From contig JAJXYI010000501.1 in NCBI GenBank assembly GCA_021780625.1, positions 1 through 5,499 of the forward strand: DNA of 5,499 nucleotides, written 5' to 3'. Positions within the stretch are counted from its first letter, which is position 1, and each line of letters begins with the position of its first letter. Below the pieces are notes generated by a model. It had not been told where the DNA came from and searched no databases. It saw only the letters and a list, made by a program, of their open reading frames with translations. Origin of the DNA: a bacterium. GTDB lineage: Bacteria; Verrucomicrobiota; Verrucomicrobiae; Opitutales; Opitutaceae. A program made the position numbers and the translations under genes. Shown here piece by piece: positions 1 to 5,293 of this stretch.

Positions 1-584
1 CCGACGGACTCGTGGAGATCAGGCCGATCGCAGGCACGCGCCGCCGCGGGGCGACAGTTGCCGAGGATCAGGCGCTCGAGAAGGAGCTGCTGGACGACGA
101 AAAGGAGCGCGCCGAACACCTCATGCTTGTGGACCTGGCGCGCAACGACATCGGCCGCGTCTGCCGCTTCGGTTCGATCAGGGTCCCCGAGTACATGGTC
201 GTGGAGCGGTACTCGCACGTCATGCACATCGTCTCCCAGGTCGAGGGCGACATCGCGCCCGGCAAGACCGCGTACGACCTGATGCGTTCGACGTTTCCGG
301 CGGGTACGGTGTCGGGGGCGCCGAAGATCCGAGCCATGCAGATCATCGCGGAGAAGGAGCCCTCGCAGCGTGGCACGTATGCGGGAGCGCTCGGCTACTT
401 CGGCTACGACGGGAATATGGACACCTGCATCATGCTGCGCACGGCGCTCCTGAAAGACGGCAAGATCCACATCCAGGCGGGAGCTGGGATTGTCGCCGAC
501 TCCGTCCCGGCTTCCGAATATCAGGAGACCGTCAACAAGGCCTCAGCACTTTTCAAGGCCGTGGCGATGGCCGAGCGGTTCTAA
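1..584 (+). CDS. trpE: Anthranilate synthase component I (TrpE), 5'-truncated by the window edge
   Basis: This is the C-terminal 193 residues of the chorismate-binding domain; the reading frame is already open at position 3 and ends with TAA at 582-584. The enzyme converts chorismate plus ammonia (from the glutaminase partner TrpG) or glutamine to anthranilate, the first step of tryptophan synthesis in the cytoplasm. Visible family motifs, in order, are PIAGTRRRG, the acidic stretch [11 protein letters not shown] followed by [21 protein letters not shown] (conserved His), [11 protein letters not shown], and [19 protein letters not shown] with the late metal-binding Glu. The Ala in PIAGT argues for TrpE; aminodeoxychorismate synthase PabB normally has Lys there (PIKGT). 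Full-length TrpE is about 490-520 residues, so roughly 60% lies upstream. No trpG or other trp gene follows; the next 414 bp are gene-free, so this is the last gene of its transcript or a single-gene unit. I see no U-tract terminator directly after the stop. Confidence 0.95.
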   Translation, partial: DGLVEIRPIAGTRRRGATVAEDQALEKELLDDEKERAEHLMLVDLARNDIGRVCRFGSIRVPEYMVVERYSHVMHIVSQVEGDIAPGKTAYDLMRSTFPAGTVSGAPKIRAMQIIAEKEPSQRGTYAGALGYFGYDGNMDTCIMLRTALLKDGKIHIQAGAGIVADSVPASEYQETVNKASALFKAVAMAERF

Positions 585-668
585 GCCTATTCGCTGCTTC
601 TTATCTTTGCCGGCTAGAACAAATTGTGCACTAAAGATGTAATGCTTTGGTAGTAAATAACTTAGCTT

Positions 669-694
669 AAATTCCTATTCTGACCTAGGAATTT
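669..694. repeat. Perfect 9-bp AT-rich inverted repeat, operator- or hairpin-like
   Basis: AAATTCCTA at 669-677 is the exact reverse complement of TAGGAATTT at 686-694, separated by eight bases (TTCTGACC). It lies 85 bp after the trpE stop and 305 bp before the sigma-gene start. There is no T-run on either side, so it is a poor intrinsic terminator; a protein-binding dyad or a weak trpE 3'-end hairpin are the alternatives. Confidence 0.5.
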
Positions 695-713
695 GGGTAT
701 TAATGTTGATCAA

Positions 714-740
714 TTGCGTTTAGGTAGGGTGTTTTATAAG
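714..740 (+). promoter_or_regulatory. Tentative sigma-70-type promoter in the sigma-gene leader
   Basis: TTGCGT at 714-719 and TATAAG at 735-740 resemble -35 and -10 boxes on the plus strand. The 15-bp spacer is shorter than the preferred 17, so this is a weak call. It sits in the AT-rich part of the island. If real it would give the sigma mRNA a leader of about 250 nt containing the repeats at 789-816 and 936-972. Confidence 0.2.
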
Positions 741-935
741 ATCTTGGTATGCAGGCGCGAGTCCTTGTCTAACACTCAGCAAGCTTAATTCCGCGGCAAA
801 TGAGCAATAAGCGGAACCCCTAACAGGACAAAAAATGGGGATGTGCTCGATTTTCGGTGTCTGACTGCCAAAATCCATCCGTTATCAAGTTCTGACGTGA
901 ACTCCTTTATCCTCCTCTCACGAGTCACTTAAGAA

Positions 936-972
936 CGCAAACTTCGATTCTGCTGAAGATTCGGGGTTTGCG
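936..972 (+). repeat. Stem-loop in the leader just before the sigma-gene start
   Basis: CGCAAAC at 936-942 pairs perfectly with GTTTGCG at 966-972, and the 23-base loop contains a second short pairing, CTTC (942-945) with GAAG (955-958), which is an alternative to part of the outer stem. The element ends 26 bases before the ATG at 999. It may be a folded 5' leader element or a DNA-binding dyad; nothing in the sequence decides between these. Confidence 0.4.
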
Positions 973-998
973 AACAGATCTCAATCACACTCGCTGCC

Positions 999-2063
999 AT
1001 GACTGCCTCCACGAAATATCTCCGAAGCAATCTACCGGAAGGCGAATTCGATGCGGCGCCACTGAGCCCCCAGATTGCACCGGATGCGCCGCCTTCGTTC
1101 CTCGAGAAGGCCGAAGCACCGACTCACCACACCGAGCCGCTCGAGCGCTCCAATCTCCAACTTTATCTGCAGGAGATCGCGAAGACGCCGCTCCTGACGA
1201 TCGACGAGGAGTTCAGCCTCGCGAAGCGCATCCGCCGCGGTGACAAGGCGGCCCGCGATCACATGATCAAGGCGAACCTGCGCCTGGTGGTGAAGATCGC
1301 GATGGACTACAAGGACTTTGGGTTGCCGCTGCTGGATCTCATCAGCGAGGGCAACATCGGCCTGATCAAAGCCGTGGAGCGTTTCGATCCCCGCAAGGGC
1401 GGCAAGTTGTCGACCTATGCGGCTTGGTGGATCAAGCAATCCATCAAGCGGGCTCTGGCCAACCAATCGAAGACGATCCGCCTGCCGGTTCACCTCGTCG
1501 ACAAGATCGCCAAAATGCGCCGAACCGCGATGGCGCTGACCGAGGAGCTCGGACGCGAGCCCACGGACGAGGAGATCGCCATCGAGTTGGGCATTCCGAC
1601 CAGCAAGGTCGCGCACCTCAAGTCGGTCTCCGTCCGCCCCGCGTCGCTCGACGCTCCGGTGGGCGAGGAGAGCGACTCGACCACGTTTGGCGAAATCGTC
1701 GGAGACGAAAACGCGGCGAGTCCGTTCGAGAACCTGCGTGCGAAGAACCTGAACTTGGATCTTCACGCGATGGTCGACTCCCTGGAGCCGCGTGAGGCCG
1801 AAATCATCAAGCTGCGCTTCGGCTTGGGCGGCCACGATGAATTGACGCTCGAGGAAGTGGGGCGTCGGTTCAAGGTCACCCGCGAACGCGTCCGTCAGCT
1901 TCAGAATCTCGCCCTTTCCAAGATGCGCCGCGCGATGGCGGATCGTGAAAGTCAGCGTTCGGTCGACCAGATCGAAGCCGAAAAGGTCGCCCAGCGTCGC
2001 ATGGAGGTCATCCGCGAATTCATCGAACAGAAGTCGCGCAAGCCTGCCAGACACGCGTCTTGA
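999..2063 (+). CDS. Compact RpoD/RpoS-type sigma-70 factor (354 aa)
   Basis: The protein directs RNA polymerase to promoters. The order is: a variable, Pro-rich N-terminus (1-48); region 1.2 (about 50-83, LQLYLQEIAKTPLLT); region 2 (about 87-165) with DLISEGNIGLIKAVERFD and the -10 recognition helix STYAAWWIKQSIKRAL; region 3 (about 166-243); and region 4 (about 255-312) with a helix-turn-helix containing VTRERVRQ for -35 contact. Region 1.1 and the long non-conserved insert of large RpoD proteins are absent, and 42 charged residues (313-354) follow region 4. By length it resembles RpoS or other group 2 factors, while the core also fits a short primary RpoD/SigA, so I give no symbol. ATG 999 is the first start after an in-frame TGA at 954. 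No Shine-Dalgarno sequence precedes it. The gene stands alone, with a long leader and its own terminator. Confidence 0.93.
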   Translation: MTASTKYLRSNLPEGEFDAAPLSPQIAPDAPPSFLEKAEAPTHHTEPLERSNLQLYLQEIAKTPLLTIDEEFSLAKRIRRGDKAARDHMIKANLRLVVKIAMDYKDFGLPLLDLISEGNIGLIKAVERFDPRKGGKLSTYAAWWIKQSIKRALANQSKTIRLPVHLVDKIAKMRRTAMALTEELGREPTDEEIAIELGIPTSKVAHLKSVSVRPASLDAPVGEESDSTTFGEIVGDENAASPFENLRAKNLNLDLHAMVDSLEPREAEIIKLRFGLGGHDELTLEEVGRRFKVTRERVRQLQNLALSKMRRAMADRESQRSVDQIEAEKVAQRRMEVIREFIEQKSRKPARHAS

Positions 2064-2089
2064 GCTTCCGAACCTCTCGTATCCTTTTC

Positions 2090-2117
2090 AAAGCCGCCTC
2101 GACAAGGCGGCTTTTTT
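2090..2117 (+). terminator. Intrinsic terminator of the sigma-factor gene
   Basis: A perfect 10-bp GC-rich stem, AAAGCCGCCT (2090-2099) with AGGCGGCTTT (2105-2114), encloses the loop CGACA and runs into a T-run at 2112-2117. It begins 27 bases after the sigma stop codon. On the opposite strand the stem is followed only by TTTGAAAA, so its use for the convergent pfkA transcript would be weaker. Confidence 0.92.
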
Positions 2118-2189
2118 GCGGACCTGCGAGAGGCCAGTGATTTTTCTTTGGGCGACGACAGACCGCTTCGGGGTGGCTCTTGGTGCGTA

Positions 2190-2231
2190 CGCCCGCGGGC
2201 GAGCCGCAGCCCGGGAATACCCGGAGGCTCG
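2190..2231 (-). repeat. GC-rich palindrome and hairpin just after pfkA, without a U-tract
   Basis: Reading from pfkA, its stop codon is followed within nine bases by a hairpin: outer arms CGAGCC (2200-2205 on the plus strand) and GGCTCG (2226-2231), and inner arms CCGGG (2211-2215) and CCCGG (2220-2224) around an AATA loop. It adjoins a 12-bp perfect palindrome CGCCCGCGGGCG (2190-2201), which shares two bases. There is no T-run on the minus strand. It may protect the pfkA 3' end or support Rho-dependent or U-less termination. Confidence 0.45.
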
Positions 2232-2239
2232 CGCGGGGA

Positions 2240-3367
2240 TCAGTCGCCGAGTGAGGTTCCGACCGCCCGGGCCGCCTGGACCCACGAGTGGTCTCTCGCG
2301 ACGAGTTTCAGGTTTCCCGCGACCTCTGCGATGGGGACCGCCTTCACTCCCTCTCCGCGGGCGGCTACCATCACCCCACCGGCTCCCTCGACGGCGAGGC
2401 GGGCGCAGGCGGTGCCCAGCCGGGTCGCGAGAATGCGGTCCGCCGTAGACGGGGTTCCGCCGCGCTGCACATAACCGAGGATCGTGACGCGCGACTCGAG
2501 TTTCGTCAGTTCCTCGAGCTGGCGTGCGAGCCGCATGGTGTTCCCTGCGTGCTTCGTCTCCAGCTCGGTGAGGCGCAGCTTGGCGTATTCCTTTTCCTCC
2601 TTGGTTCGCGCATCCTTGCGCCGACGCTCGACATTGTCGAAGAGGGCGGCGTCCTCGATGGACTTGGCTCCCTCCGCGACCGCGACGATGCTGAAATTGG
2701 TCCCATGGCGGGAGCGGCGCCGGATGGCGGCGGCGATCTTTTCCACGTCGTAGGCGATTTCGGGAATGAGGATGACATCCGCGCCGCTGGCGATTCCCGC
2801 GCCGAGGGCGAGCCAACCGGCGTTGTGTCCCATGATTTCCGCTACGACGATGCGGTGATGGCTGTGGGCGGTGCTGTGAAGGCGGTCGATCGCCTCGGAC
2901 GCGATTCCGAGCGCGGTGTCGAAGCCGATCGTCACGTCGGTGCCGGCCACGTCGTTGTCGATCGTCTTTGGGAGGGTGAGGACGCGCAGTCCCAGTTCGA
3001 CGAGACGAAGGGCGTTCTTGTGCGTGCCCCCGCCGCCGATGCAGATCAGAGCATCGAGTTTAAGCCTCCTGTAGTTGGCCGCGATTGTGCCGAGCATGTT
3101 GCGCTCGTGCCCGTTGATCGTCATGCGGTGGGGCTTGTCGCGGCTGGTGCCGAGGAAGGTGCCTCCGAGGGTGAGGATGCCGGCGAGCTCGTTCTTGCCG
3201 AGCTTCACGTATCGATTCGAGGCGAGCCCCAGAAATCCGTCGCGGAAGCCGATCATCTCCCAGCCGTATTCGCCGATCATGGCCTTGCCCACGGCGCGAA
3301 TGGCTGCGTTGAGGCCGGGGCTGTCGCCGCCGGCGGTGAGGATTCCGATTCGTTTCGGGGGCTTCAT
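2240..3367 (-). CDS. pfkA: 6-phosphofructokinase, probably ATP-dependent (375 aa)
   Basis: This cytoplasmic glycolytic enzyme phosphorylates fructose 6-phosphate to fructose 1,6-bisphosphate. Motifs in order are: nucleotide loop [12 protein letters not shown] (13-24), [10 protein letters not shown] (67-76), [10 protein letters not shown] (110-119), catalytic PKTIDND (133-139, with the base Asp of TIDND), IGFDTA (147-152), MGHNAGW (179-185) and [11 protein letters not shown] (297-307). By E. coli numbering it has Gly at 104 and Lys at 124. Gly104 points to ATP rather than pyrophosphate (which needs Asp104); the G/K pair is known from plant and trypanosome ATP enzymes. Unusually, the metal-binding Asp103 position is Gly (GGGGT). 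Residues about 238-290 form a charged, probably helical insert absent from the 320-residue E. coli enzyme. ATG 3367 starts directly in front of the conserved N-terminus; no Shine-Dalgarno sequence is visible. surE lies 83 bp upstream on the same strand and may share a transcript. Confidence 0.93.
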   Translation of the reverse strand: MKPPKRIGILTAGGDSPGLNAAIRAVGKAMIGEYGWEMIGFRDGFLGLASNRYVKLGKNELAGILTLGGTFLGTSRDKPHRMTINGHERNMLGTIAANYRRLKLDALICIGGGGTHKNALRLVELGLRVLTLPKTIDNDVAGTDVTIGFDTALGIASEAIDRLHSTAHSHHRIVVAEIMGHNAGWLALGAGIASGADVILIPEIAYDVEKIAAAIRRRSRHGTNFSIVAVAEGAKSIEDAALFDNVERRRKDARTKEEKEYAKLRLTELETKHAGNTMRLARQLEELTKLESRVTILGYVQRGGTPSTADRILATRLGTACARLAVEGAGGVMVAARGEGVKAVPIAEVAGNLKLVARDHSWVQAARAVGTSLGD

Positions 3368-3430
3368 GCAGGGTCGGGTTCGGGGTGGGAGCTAGGCAGG
3401 AATGCGACTCGAAGTGAAGTGGCCAGGTGG

Positions 3431-3457
3431 AAAAAACACAAATGTCACCTTCAGGTG
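3431..3457 (-). terminator. Weak terminator-like element after surE
   Basis: On the minus strand a 4-bp stem CACC-TGAA-GGTG (plus positions 3446-3457, overlapping the surE stop codon at 3451-3453) is followed nine bases later by six T (plus-strand AAAAAA at 3431-3436). A wider alternative pairs AGGTG (3425-3429) with CACCT (3446-3450) and puts the T-run in the loop. Both are short, so partial readthrough into pfkA is likely if it works at all. Confidence 0.25.
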
Positions 3458-4230
3458 CCTAGCCGCGTGTAGTCGAGACGGCTGTGGCTGATGAAGCCCT
3501 CGGACAGGGCTGCGCGGTCGGTCTCGAGTCCGGCCGGGGAAAGATCCTCGCCCGCGCGGAAGATCATGCGGTGCGCGCCGTCGTGGCCCGCGGGGCCGAA
3601 GAGCCGGGGGACGACCACGCGGGCGGGCACGGTGCGCCGCACGCGGGTGTCGGAGGTGCATGGATACGGGAAATTGAGGTTGTGGACGACGAAGCTGCCG
3701 GCAGGGGTGTCGGCGACGAGTCCCGGAGCGAGGGCGGCGGCGTGACTTGCCGAGTGCTCGAGCGTGGCGGTCATGGTCGCATCCGGCCTGCCGCCGTTGA
3801 GCTTCAGCTCGTCGTAGAGCTCGGTCGTCAGATCCTGGGAGGCGGCGATGGCGGGCAGGCCGTGGAGCGCGCCCTCGAAGGCGCCGGCAACCGTGCCGCT
3901 GGCGAGGATGAACCCCAGGCTGGCGTTGAGGCCGACGTTGATGCCGCTGATGACGGCGTCGGGCTGGAGCTCGCCCGGGACGAGGTGCTCGAGGGCGATG
4001 TTGACGCAGTCGCTCGGCGTGCCGTCGATCACCCAGGTGGGGCAGCCGAAGCCCTTGTCCACCGCGCGGGATTCAACGGGGCGGAGCCTGGATTTGGCGG
4101 CGCCGACCCAACTCTGCTCGGTGCGTGGGGCGGCCACGACGAGCTGGTGCCCGCCGGCGGCGAGGGCGCGAATGAGAACGTGGAGAAAGACGGAGTCGAT
4201 GCCGTCGTCGTTGGTGACGAGAAAACGCAT
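3451..4230 (-). CDS. surE: 5'/3'-nucleotidase SurE (survival protein E), 259 aa
   Basis: SurE is a divalent-metal-dependent phosphatase acting on nucleoside monophosphates (and, in some species, short polyphosphate) in the cytoplasm, linked to stationary-phase survival. The N-terminus MRFLVTNDDG carries the metal-binding Asp pair (D8, D9). APRTEQSWVG supplies the metal-binding Ser (S40), and DGTPSDCVNIAL (69-80) and SGINVGLN (95-102, Asn98 as fourth ligand) follow. SGTVAGAFEGALHGLPAIAAS (111-131) is the usual helix-strand segment. The C-terminus has TDRAALSEGFIS, but then SHSRL where the usual TPL would be. The length matches the family (about 250). ATG 4230 gives the canonical SurE start and needs no alternative. 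No Shine-Dalgarno sequence precedes it; instead a 9-bp perfect stem ends directly at the ATG. pfkA follows 83 bp downstream. Confidence 0.95.
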   Translation of the reverse strand: MRFLVTNDDGIDSVFLHVLIRALAAGGHQLVVAAPRTEQSWVGAAKSRLRPVESRAVDKGFGCPTWVIDGTPSDCVNIALEHLVPGELQPDAVISGINVGLNASLGFILASGTVAGAFEGALHGLPAIAASQDLTTELYDELKLNGGRPDATMTATLEHSASHAAALAPGLVADTPAGSFVVHNLNFPYPCTSDTRVRRTVPARVVVPRLFGPAGHDGAHRMIFRAGEDLSPAGLETDRAALSEGFISHSRLDYTRLGT

Positions 4231-4269
4231 GGCGCGGACGTGTGGTCAGGAGGGAAGCAGGTCCGCGCC
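4231..4269 (-). promoter_or_regulatory. Stable hairpin abutting the surE start codon
   Basis: GGCGCGGAC (4231-4239) is the exact reverse complement of GTCCGCGCC (4261-4269), with 21 bases between. In surE mRNA this forms a 9-bp, mostly G-C stem whose last base is immediately before the AUG at 4230. The loop is pyrimidine-rich on the mRNA strand (it includes CCUCC), and its plus-strand copy reads AGGAGG at 4248-4253. Such a stem could limit ribosome access; a DNA operator is the other reading. Confidence 0.5.
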
Positions 4270-4274
4270 GATCC

Positions 4275-4293
4275 CTGCAATCCCGCGTTGCAG
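4275..4293. promoter_or_regulatory. Operator-like 19-bp dyad between surE and the divergent membrane-protein gene
   Basis: CTGCAA (4275-4280) and TTGCAG (4288-4293) are perfect inverted repeats around a 7-base centre (TCCCGCG). The site lies 45 bp upstream of surE and 30 bp before the preferred GTG of the divergent gene, a usual place for a repressor or activator site controlling both. No adjacent regulator gene is visible. Confidence 0.35.
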
Positions 4294-4322
4294 TCGACTT
4301 TGCCTGCCGGATACTTCGCGGC

Positions 4323-5189
4323 GTGGGTCGAGCCCTGCGATACCTGTTACCCCTCGTGCTAAGCCTCGTCGTGCTGCGTGCCGCACCGTCGGAACCTGCG
4401 GTGTGGATGGGCATGAGCGCAACTGAGCTGGTCGGACGCCTGGGCAGGCCCGCCTCGAGTGTGAGCGCGCCCGGGCACCAGATCCTGATTTTTCCGGACG
4501 GGGCGCGCTTCGAATTCAGGAACGACCAGCTGGTGCTCGTGAGCGGGTTCAAGGGACAGACGGCATTGGAACCACCCCGGGAGGTTGAAGCGGTGCCCAC
4601 GGCTCCGGCGCCGGCTCGAGCGGTGCCTGGCCCGCCGTCAGCCCGGGTTCCGGCTCCGACCCCTGCGCCTGCCCCTGAGAAGCGCGAGTCGCTGGCCAAG
4701 GAGCTCACGCAACGAGGCGTTTCGACCTATGCGCCCGTCGAGGATCGCGCCCTGCCTGCGCTGCGGCGGGCGGCGAATTTTGTCAGGCTGGCCTTCGATC
4801 CCCAGCTCTTTGACTCGCAGGGCCGCTTTGCGCCTCCGCCGCTCCTGCTCGTGGCCTCGCTGTTTCGCATGGCGCTTACCGTGCTGGCGCTGCGTTTCAC
4901 GATCCGGCGGCTGGGACGCGACCTGTCGTGGTTTGACACTGTGTTTCTCGCGTCGATCGAGCTGCTGACGCGGGTGGCGTTTGCGTCGTTTGGGCTGCTG
5001 GTCCTGAGGTGGAACCTTCCGGTGTTCATCCTCGAGCTTGCGACCACCGTGGCGCTGGTTGGGGCGGCGTGCACGCGACCCGAAATCCGCCGTCCCTGGC
5101 TCGCGTTGCGCATCGTGCTTGTAACGAAACTCATTTCCCTCGCCGTGATGGCTGCGTGCCTCGTCAGCCTGCTGGATGCCGGCCGGTGA
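4323..5189 (+). CDS. Hypothetical protein: signal peptide, BamE/SmpA-like domain, Pro-rich linker, C-terminal membrane helices
   Basis: I do not recognise a named gene. From GTG 4323 the protein has 288 residues. Residues 1-21 look like a signal peptide or anchor (positive start, then LLPLVLSLVVL, then RAA). Residues about 28-72 (WMGMSATELVGRLGRP, then ILIFPDGARFEF and a short strand) resemble small BamE/SmpA-type domains with an LG.P turn. A Pro/Ala-rich linker (83-120) and a short polar region follow. The last 115 residues carry about four hydrophobic helices (172-191, 202-228, 231-249, 259-284). The frame is open back to GTG 4242, but that start would leave only 11 bp to the divergent surE and bury the signal peptide behind a charged extension, so I prefer 4323. 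No Shine-Dalgarno sequence serves either start. It probably sits in the inner membrane with the small domain outside the cytoplasm. Function unknown. Confidence 0.72.
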   Translation: MGRALRYLLPLVLSLVVLRAAPSEPAVWMGMSATELVGRLGRPASSVSAPGHQILIFPDGARFEFRNDQLVLVSGFKGQTALEPPREVEAVPTAPAPARAVPGPPSARVPAPTPAPAPEKRESLAKELTQRGVSTYAPVEDRALPALRRAANFVRLAFDPQLFDSQGRFAPPPLLLVASLFRMALTVLALRFTIRRLGRDLSWFDTVFLASIELLTRVAFASFGLLVLRWNLPVFILELATTVALVGAACTRPEIRRPWLALRIVLVTKLISLAVMAACLVSLLDAGR

Positions 5190-5230
5190 CGGAAACCCGG
5201 GCTGAACCTTCAGAAACCGCAAAAAATCCA

Positions 5231-5260
5231 TTGACGGAGCGGGGTGGGTGTGACCTATTC
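5231..5260 (+). promoter_or_regulatory. Sigma-70-type promoter of rpsU
   Basis: TTGACG at 5231-5236 matches five of six bases of the -35 consensus. A -10 box follows as CCTATT (5254-5259, 17-bp spacer) or CTATTC (5255-5260, 18-bp spacer), both imperfect but containing TAT. The run AAAAAA at 5221-5226 just upstream could help as an AT-rich upstream element. Transcription would begin near 5266-5268, leaving a leader of about 27 nt before the ATG at 5294. Confidence 0.6.
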
Positions 5261-5293
5261 ACGCTTTTTCGCCGACAACCCTTTTCCTTCGAC

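Larger units (their letters stand above)
585..998. other. AT-rich gene-free region between trpE and the sigma-factor gene
   Basis: No credible coding frame fills these 414 bp. The composition is about 43% GC by hand count, with the first 135 bp only about 36%, in sharp contrast to the GC-rich genes on both sides. It contains several inverted repeats: 669-677/686-694 (9 bp perfect), 727-733/771-777 (7 bp with one G-U), 789-794/811-816 (TTCCGC/GCGGAA, perfect) and 936-942/966-972 (7 bp perfect). It also has the 8-bp palindrome AAGATCTT at 738-745. An imperfect direct repeat AGCTTAA(A)TTCC occurs at 664-675 and 782-792. I looked for tRNA T-loop and rRNA features and found none. The likely content is the trpE 3' end plus the promoter and long leader of the sigma gene; a small RNA gene is possible but unproven. 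Confidence 0.6.

Noticed and set aside
1..584. PabB (aminodeoxychorismate synthase) instead of TrpE
   Set aside because: The motif is PIAGT, not PIKGT; the Ala is characteristic of anthranilate synthase.
669..694. Intrinsic terminator for trpE
   Set aside because: The stem is AT-rich and is followed by GGGTATTAATG rather than a T-run on the plus strand, with no T-run on the minus strand either.
585..998. tRNA, 6S-like RNA or CRISPR array in the AT-rich island
   Set aside because: There is no TTCGA-type T-loop with matching acceptor arms, no regularly spaced repeats, and no long rod-like pairing that I could find by eye.
1032..2054. 340-codon open frame on the minus strand across the sigma gene
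   Set aside because: It is antisense to a clearly conserved sigma-70 factor, has no recognisable motifs, and is expected from GC-rich codon use.
2288..3472. 394-codon open frame on the plus strand across pfkA
   Set aside because: It is the shadow of pfkA, whose motifs are unambiguous on the minus strand; the translation is low-complexity Gly/Ala/Asp-rich.
4248..4253. AGGAGG as a ribosome binding site for the membrane-protein gene
   Set aside because: No ATG, GTG or TTG lies 5-13 bases downstream in any frame, and the frame's GTG at 4242 is upstream of it; it falls in the loop of the surE leader repeat.
3484..4362. 292-codon open frame on the plus strand across surE
   Set aside because: It is the antisense shadow of surE; the Glu/Gly/Ala-rich translation has no domain features.
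4638..5231. 197-codon open frame on the minus strand opposite the membrane protein
   Set aside because: It has an extremely basic, Gln/Arg-rich composition with no motifs; the plus-strand frame shows a signal peptide and membrane helices and explains the region better.
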